From contig JAAUZU010000008.1 in assembly GCA_014804445.1 (NCBI GenBank), forward strand, positions 135,155 to 199,154: 64,000 bases of DNA, written 5' to 3'. The position numbers and the translations under genes are program-made. The stretch is from Lachnospiraceae bacterium (GTDB lineage: Bacteria; Bacillota; Clostridia; Lachnospirales; Lachnospiraceae). Within the stretch, counting starts at the first letter, position 1; every line of letters begins with the position of its first letter. Positions 59,296-64,000 of this stretch are shown here, piece by piece. The notes under the pieces were generated by a model, which made no database searches, was not told the origin of the DNA, and was given only the letters and a program-made list of their open reading frames with translations.

Positions 59296-60147
59296 TCACA
59301 AGGAACTTCGTTCTGCCAGAAGTATATCCAGATTATCCTCACATATCAGTTCTTTTTCTGCAAAAGAGGTAAGCTCTTCGGCAGTTGCGTTTGGTTGTTC
59401 CCGAAGCCTGCTGTCTATGATTTCAATTATCTGCGGCAGGTAAGCGGGAGAATTTTTATGCCGGATAAAATGTTTCAAAACATCGGTCAGCAGACCATAG
59501 GATATCTTTTGGGGAACGGTGCTTTCTATCAGGGTTGGGTACTCCTGCTTCAGATTATCGGTGAGAAGCTTTACAATATCCCTGTTTAGTATGCGGTCAT
59601 AATGTGCCCGCGCTACATTTCCCAGCGTCTGTATCATAGATTCCCATGTGTTTTCATCGACTGTCTCTATATCTTCATCATGCAGTACACGCCGGAAAGC
59701 AGTAATCATAAATTCCCTGCCCCTAAGGCGGCAGTCGTCCCGTATTCTGACAATCGGCAGCAAAAAGCCTTCCTGTGAAAGAAGCTTTCTTTGCTCTGCC
59801 ACCCATGCGGTACAGCGCCCGTTTTCCCATACATAGGCAAGATCAATACCAATTAAAATTTCCAATGGCTCGTTGCAGCGGTTCAAATTTTCAAAAATTT
59901 CTTCCTGTACCTGACTGTCGTATTCTCCCGTGATATTGCCGTGGACGGTATCGAGCAGAGAATCGGCGCTGACATTTAGAACCCTGCATAAATCCGAGAA
60001 AAGAAGGATATCGGGCATACTCTGGTTCCGTTCCCAACGCGAGACTGCCTGCGGCGTCACACCGATACGAATTGCAAGCTCCTCCTGTGTCAGACCGGCA
60101 TTCTGGCGGCTGCGCAAAATTTTTTCTCCAAAATTTGTTAAATTCAT
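59296..60147 (-). CDS. XRE-family (HTH_3) transcriptional regulator
   Basis: FGEKILRSRQNAGLTQEELAIRIGVTPQAVSRWERNQSMPDI; start 60147. Confidence 0.9.
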   Translation of the reverse strand: MNLTNFGEKILRSRQNAGLTQEELAIRIGVTPQAVSRWERNQSMPDILLFSDLCRVLNVSADSLLDTVHGNITGEYDSQVQEEIFENLNRCNEPLEILIGIDLAYVWENGRCTAWVAEQRKLLSQEGFLLPIVRIRDDCRLRGREFMITAFRRVLHDEDIETVDENTWESMIQTLGNVARAHYDRILNRDIVKLLTDNLKQEYPTLIESTVPQKISYGLLTDVLKHFIRHKNSPAYLPQIIEIIDSRLREQPNATAEELTSFAEKELICEDNLDILLAERSSL

Positions 60148-60233
60148 AAATATACCTCCTGTAAATCGTTTGAATTCATTATATCGGCACAGCAGGAGGC
60201 TGTAAAACAACCGTTTATTGACCTTTTCCTCAA

Positions 60234-61256
60234 TCAGTGGATGTTTTCTTTGATGCGGATGTCGATGGCGACATAGTGGTGTTCCTTCTCAGGCATTTCT
60301 CCTGCGGTCAGGTAAGCAAACAAAATATCCAGGGGCTTTGTGCCCTGCGTTTTGGGCTGCTGGCAGATGGTAGCCGCAATCACGCCTTCCTCAACCAGTG
60401 TTTTGGTAGAAGGTACTTTGTCAAAAGCGAGAATTCGGATTTTGTCCTTCAGCCCCATGGAAAGGACGGCGCGGCAGCCGCCGTAGACGCCGCCCGCTGC
60501 AAAAAAGAGGGCGTTGATGTCGGGGTGCGCGGACAAAAGGGACATAGTCTTTTCGTAGCTTTCAATATCGTCGTCATGATTTTCTACAGTTTCCACAATC
60601 TGTATATTGGGATAATGCTCCCGCACGGCTTTCTCAAAGCCGGCAATCCGTTCCGTGTGGCAGAGAATATCGGGGGAACCGCTGACAATCCCCAGCCTGA
60701 CGTCTCCGCTGGTCATAAGGTGCATGAGTCCTGCTGCCGTCTCGCCGGAGTGGGTGTAGTGGCTTCCCACATAAGCAATTCTTTTGGAGCCTTCAATATC
60801 CGTGTTGAGGGTGACGACGGGAATTCCTGCCTCAAAAAGTGCGTTGATTCGTTCCTTGATGCAGGGATGGTTGCAAGGCGCTATGGCGATGCCGTTAATC
60901 TCTTCCGCCACCAGTTCGTCGATGGCGACAAGCTGTTCTTCTATATTAAAGTGGACCTGTTTTATTACAACGCTGCAGTTGTAGGCGGCAAGCTCCTCCG
61001 CTTTTTCCCTGACGCCTGTTAAGACATCCTCAAAAAAGGGGTTATCGGCGGAAAAAAGAATGACGCCCAGCTTCAGGCGCTTTTTCTGCGCGGCAAGCAC
61101 AATGCCGGCGCGATTTGGCCTGTAATCCAGCGCTTTTGCAATTTCCAGTATTTTCTCGGCGGTCGCATCGTTGACAGAGCCGCGGTTGTTCAGCACCCTG
61201 TCCACGGTGCCGCGGGATACCCCCGCCAACTCTGCAATTTCCTTGATGGTTGCCAT
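60234..61256 (-). CDS. LacI-family regulator with sugar-binding domain
   Basis: ATIKEIAELAGVSRGTVDRVLNNRGSVNDATAEKILEIAKALDYRPN; periplasmic-binding-like C-terminus. Confidence 0.93.
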   Translation of the reverse strand: MATIKEIAELAGVSRGTVDRVLNNRGSVNDATAEKILEIAKALDYRPNRAGIVLAAQKKRLKLGVILFSADNPFFEDVLTGVREKAEELAAYNCSVVIKQVHFNIEEQLVAIDELVAEEINGIAIAPCNHPCIKERINALFEAGIPVVTLNTDIEGSKRIAYVGSHYTHSGETAAGLMHLMTSGDVRLGIVSGSPDILCHTERIAGFEKAVREHYPNIQIVETVENHDDDIESYEKTMSLLSAHPDINALFFAAGGVYGGCRAVLSMGLKDKIRILAFDKVPSTKTLVEEGVIAATICQQPKTQGTKPLDILFAYLTAGEMPEKEHHYVAIDIRIKENIH

Positions 61257-61374
61257 AAAAGCCTCCTCATCTGCACGGTATTTCTATCATTTTTTAAGGA
61301 AGCGCATCGGCGTTTCCTTAGTCAATACCATAGCATAACAAAAAGGTGAAGTCAATTTGCAGGCCACGTAAAAC

Positions 61375-61388
61375 CGTGCTTGTGCACA
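61375..61388. promoter_or_regulatory. Putative LacI-family operator 1
   Basis: CGTGC TTGT GCACA in the divergent intergenic region. Confidence 0.55.
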
Positions 61389-61512
61389 AAAATTGTGAAA
61401 ATGACGAAAACACAAGCCTGAGAGCGCATAAAAATGCGGATCTTTTGTGAAAAACAGCGAAAAATATTTCACCTCTTGATTTTGCCACATGGAAATATTA
61501 TCATGATAGTAA

Positions 61513-61526
61513 CGTGCTCGTGCACG
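61513..61526. promoter_or_regulatory. Putative LacI-family operator 2
   Basis: CGTGC TCGT GCACG, same inverted repeat as site 1, upstream of the sugar kinase. Confidence 0.6.
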
Positions 61527-61571
61527 CCAATTCCGGCAGTCGTAAAAGACGTGCAGGCAAGGAGGTCATGT

Positions 61572-63041
61572 ATGCTGTATATAGGAGTAGATTTGGGAAC
61601 TTCGGCGGTTAAGCTGCTGCTCATGGACGAAAAGGGACAAATTAGGAACATCGTATCCAGGGAGTATCCGCTTTTCTTTCCTCAACCGGGCTGGTCGGAG
61701 CAGAATCCGGAGGACTGGTTTGCAGAGACGATGGAAGGCTTAAAGGAGCTTATCAAAGACGCGGACAAAAGTCAGGTGGCGGGAATCAGCTTTGGCGGAC
61801 AGATGCACGGTCTTGTTATTTTAGACGATGCGGACAAGGTAATACGCCCCGCTATTTTGTGGAACGATGGGCGTACTTATGAAGAGTGCGATTACTTAAA
61901 CAATGTGATTGGAAAGGAAAAGCTGTCCGAATATACGGCGAATATTTCTTTTACGGGCTTTACCGCACCGAAGATTCTGTGGGTGAAAAACAAGGAGCCG
62001 GAAAATTTTGCAAGGATTGCAAAGATTATGCTTCCCAAGGATTACATTGCCTATATGCTGACGGGTGTGCACTGTACAGACGTGTCGGATGCATCCGGTA
62101 TGCTTTTGTTTGACGTAAAGAACCGCTGCTGGTCGAAAGAAATGTGCGATATCTGCGGCGTTGCACCCGAAATGCTTGCCAATGTGTACGAGAGTTATGA
62201 GTGCGTGGGCTGTTTAAAGCCCGAAATTGCAGAGGAACTTGGCGTTCCGGCTTCGGTGAAGGTGGCTGCAGGCGCAGGTGATAACGCTGCTGCCGCAGTG
62301 GGAACCGGTACGGTGGGAGACGGACGCTGCAATATTTCGCTGGGAACCAGCGGCACTATCTTCATTTCTTCTAAAAATTTCGGCGTGGATAAATACAATG
62401 CCCTACATTCCTTTGCCCATGCGGACGGCACCTATCACCTGATGGGCTGTATGCTCAGCGCGGCATCCTGCAACAAATGGTGGATGGACGATATTATCGG
62501 CACAAAGAATTATGGAAAAGAGCAGGAGGGGATTTGTGCACTGGGTGAAAACCATGTGTATTTCCTGCCCTATCTGATGGGAGAGCGTTCCCCGCACAAT
62601 AATCCCAATGCGAGGGGTACTTTCGTGGGCATGACCATGGATACCGGCAGGACGGAGATGACGCAGGCGGTTTTGGAGGGCGTTGCCTTTGCCCTCAGGG
62701 ATTCGCTGGAGGTGGCAAAGAGTCTGGGCATCCATATCGAGCGCACCAAAATCTGCGGCGGCGGCGCAAAGAGCCCCCTGTGGCGCAGGATTATAGCCAA
62801 TGTCATGAATATGAAGGTGGATATTCTGGAGAGCGAAGAAGGACCTGCCATGGGCGGCGCTATGCTGGCGGCTGTGGCATGCGGCGAATATGCAAGCGTG
62901 GAGGAGATTGCCGAAAAGCTTGTCCATGTAGTGGATACGGTGGAGCCGGAGCCGGAGATTGCCGCGAAGTACGAGGCGCGCTATGCACAGTTTAAGGAAA
63001 TTTATCCGGCGTTAAAACCGGTATTTGAAATTATAAAATAA
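61572..63041 (+). CDS. xylB: FGGY-family sugar kinase (xylulokinase-like)
   Basis: MLYIGVDLGTSAVKLLLMDEKG; GGQMHGLVILD; ERSPHNNPNARGTFVGM; ggaggt RBS. Confidence 0.88.
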   Translation: MLYIGVDLGTSAVKLLLMDEKGQIRNIVSREYPLFFPQPGWSEQNPEDWFAETMEGLKELIKDADKSQVAGISFGGQMHGLVILDDADKVIRPAILWNDGRTYEECDYLNNVIGKEKLSEYTANISFTGFTAPKILWVKNKEPENFARIAKIMLPKDYIAYMLTGVHCTDVSDASGMLLFDVKNRCWSKEMCDICGVAPEMLANVYESYECVGCLKPEIAEELGVPASVKVAAGAGDNAAAAVGTGTVGDGRCNISLGTSGTIFISSKNFGVDKYNALHSFAHADGTYHLMGCMLSAASCNKWWMDDIIGTKNYGKEQEGICALGENHVYFLPYLMGERSPHNNPNARGTFVGMTMDTGRTEMTQAVLEGVAFALRDSLEVAKSLGIHIERTKICGGGAKSPLWRRIIANVMNMKVDILESEEGPAMGGAMLAAVACGEYASVEEIAEKLVHVVDTVEPEPEIAAKYEARYAQFKEIYPALKPVFEIIK

Positions 63042-63067
63042 GACCGCTCTGCGGGGAAAGGAATCAA

Positions 63068-63712
63068 ATGGAGATTAAAAAGGTTACGGATGCTGCATTT
63101 TCCAAGTATGGACGTGTAGTTGACAATGTGGATTTTTCCGCGCTTGTGGAAAAAATGGCGGAGACGCCGCTGCCGGACGGGGTAGTATATGAGCCGTCCG
63201 TGGAGATTTTGGAAGCATTGCCTGTAAAGGAAGAACTTTCGGTTAAGACTTACGGGGAGATGCCCATCCAGATAGGTTACTGCAACGGACACAATACGAT
63301 GTTAAATGCGCTGGAGTATCACAGAGACAGTGAAATCAACGTGGCGGCGACAGACGCTGTACTGATGCTGGGACTGCTTACGGACGTGGAGGACGATTTT
63401 ACCTACGATACCGCAAAGGTAGAGGCTTTTCTGGTTCCGGCAGGCACAGCGGTAGAAATCTATGCAACAACGCTGCACTATGCGCCCTGCGATTTGGAGG
63501 GAAAAGGCTTTCGGGTGGCAGTAGTGCTTCCCAAGGGCACCAATTATCCGCTGCAGAGTGCGCATGCAAAGGTGGAAGGCGGCAAGGCGCCGAACGAGGA
63601 CGCGCTGCTCACCGCAGTCAACAAATGGCTGATTGGACATTGCGAGGGCGGTCTTGATGAAGGTACATTTTTAGGTCTGAAAGGCAAAAATCTTTGCCTG
63701 ACAGAAGACTAA
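63068..63712 (+). CDS. DUF4867-like protein in sugar-catabolic operon
   Basis: 214 aa, cupin-like feel; between FGGY kinase and isomerase-like gene. Confidence 0.7.
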   Translation: MEIKKVTDAAFSKYGRVVDNVDFSALVEKMAETPLPDGVVYEPSVEILEALPVKEELSVKTYGEMPIQIGYCNGHNTMLNALEYHRDSEINVAATDAVLMLGLLTDVEDDFTYDTAKVEAFLVPAGTAVEIYATTLHYAPCDLEGKGFRVAVVLPKGTNYPLQSAHAKVEGGKAPNEDALLTAVNKWLIGHCEGGLDEGTFLGLKGKNLCLTED

Positions 63713-63773
63713 GCAGTTATAAAAACAGCGATAAAGCAAGAGTCATATTTATCATAAAAAGGAGGATACAGAC

Positions 63774-64000
63774 ATGTTTGACAATTTACCTCAGGTTAAG
63801 GTGGGCGTTGTGGCAGTCAGCCGCGACTGTTTTCCCGAATCCTTATCTGTAAACAGAAGAAAAGCCCTGATGGAGGCTTACACCAAGAAGTATGGCACTG
63901 AGAGTGTATACGAGTGTCCCATCTGCATCGTGGAGAGTGAAATCCATATGGTGCAGGCGCTTGAGGATATCAAGGCGGCAGGCTGTAATGCACTCTGCGT
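63774..64000 (+). CDS. L-fucose/L-arabinose isomerase-like protein, N-terminal part, truncated by window end
   Basis: ATG 63774 after aaggagg; MFDNLPQVKVGVVAVSRDCFPESLSVNRRKALMEAY... Confidence 0.7.
   Translation, partial: MFDNLPQVKVGVVAVSRDCFPESLSVNRRKALMEAYTKKYGTESVYECPICIVESEIHMVQALEDIKAAGCNALC

Noticed and set aside
1-64000. CRISPR arrays, tRNA/rRNA genes, prophage or integrase genes
   Set aside because: No regularly spaced short repeats, no tRNA-like or rRNA sequence and no recombinase or phage ORF was recognised.

Overview
Single 64 kb window, probably from a Gram-positive gut-type Firmicute (Lachnospiraceae-like; inferred from gene content only). About 1-45.3 kb is a large surface-polysaccharide locus. 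It holds two asparagine-synthase-like genes, a TupA-like ATP-grasp gene, acyltransferases, an MBOAT/SGNH O-acetylation pair, a PseB-like dehydratase, an Fkp-like fucokinase/GDP-fucose pyrophosphorylase, a GNAT + WecE pair, rmlA/B/C without rmlD, an ABC polysaccharide exporter, a methyltransferase-kinase fusion, several GT2 enzymes, a phosphoglucomutase, a WbaP-type initiating transferase and an LCP ligase. Two GH25 muramidase-like membrane proteins sit inside it. About 45.9-64 kb is mostly housekeeping: glmS, htrA, an extended clpX, an S8 protease, an lspA-like gene, an M32 carboxypeptidase, an acyltransferase, carbamate kinase, aroA, regulators and a sugar-kinase/isomerase operon cut by the window end. 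The least-explained signal is a family of six ~130-155 bp palindromic intergenic elements (A-F). They occur as three head-to-head (+/-) pairs. Each has a conserved core, a copy-specific but self-complementary outer arm, and compensatory changes in the inner stem. A second, unrelated ~138 bp palindrome lies at ~54.0 kb. Other candidates are a WbdD-like methyltransferase-kinase beside a Wzm/Wzt exporter, an STAS-like/PRTase-like fusion, a membrane GH25 protein with a ~200-residue acidic Tyr-rich N-terminus, a shared internal promoter motif, and 11-bp-period direct repeats upstream of envelope genes. All family calls are from reading translated sequence; no database search was run.
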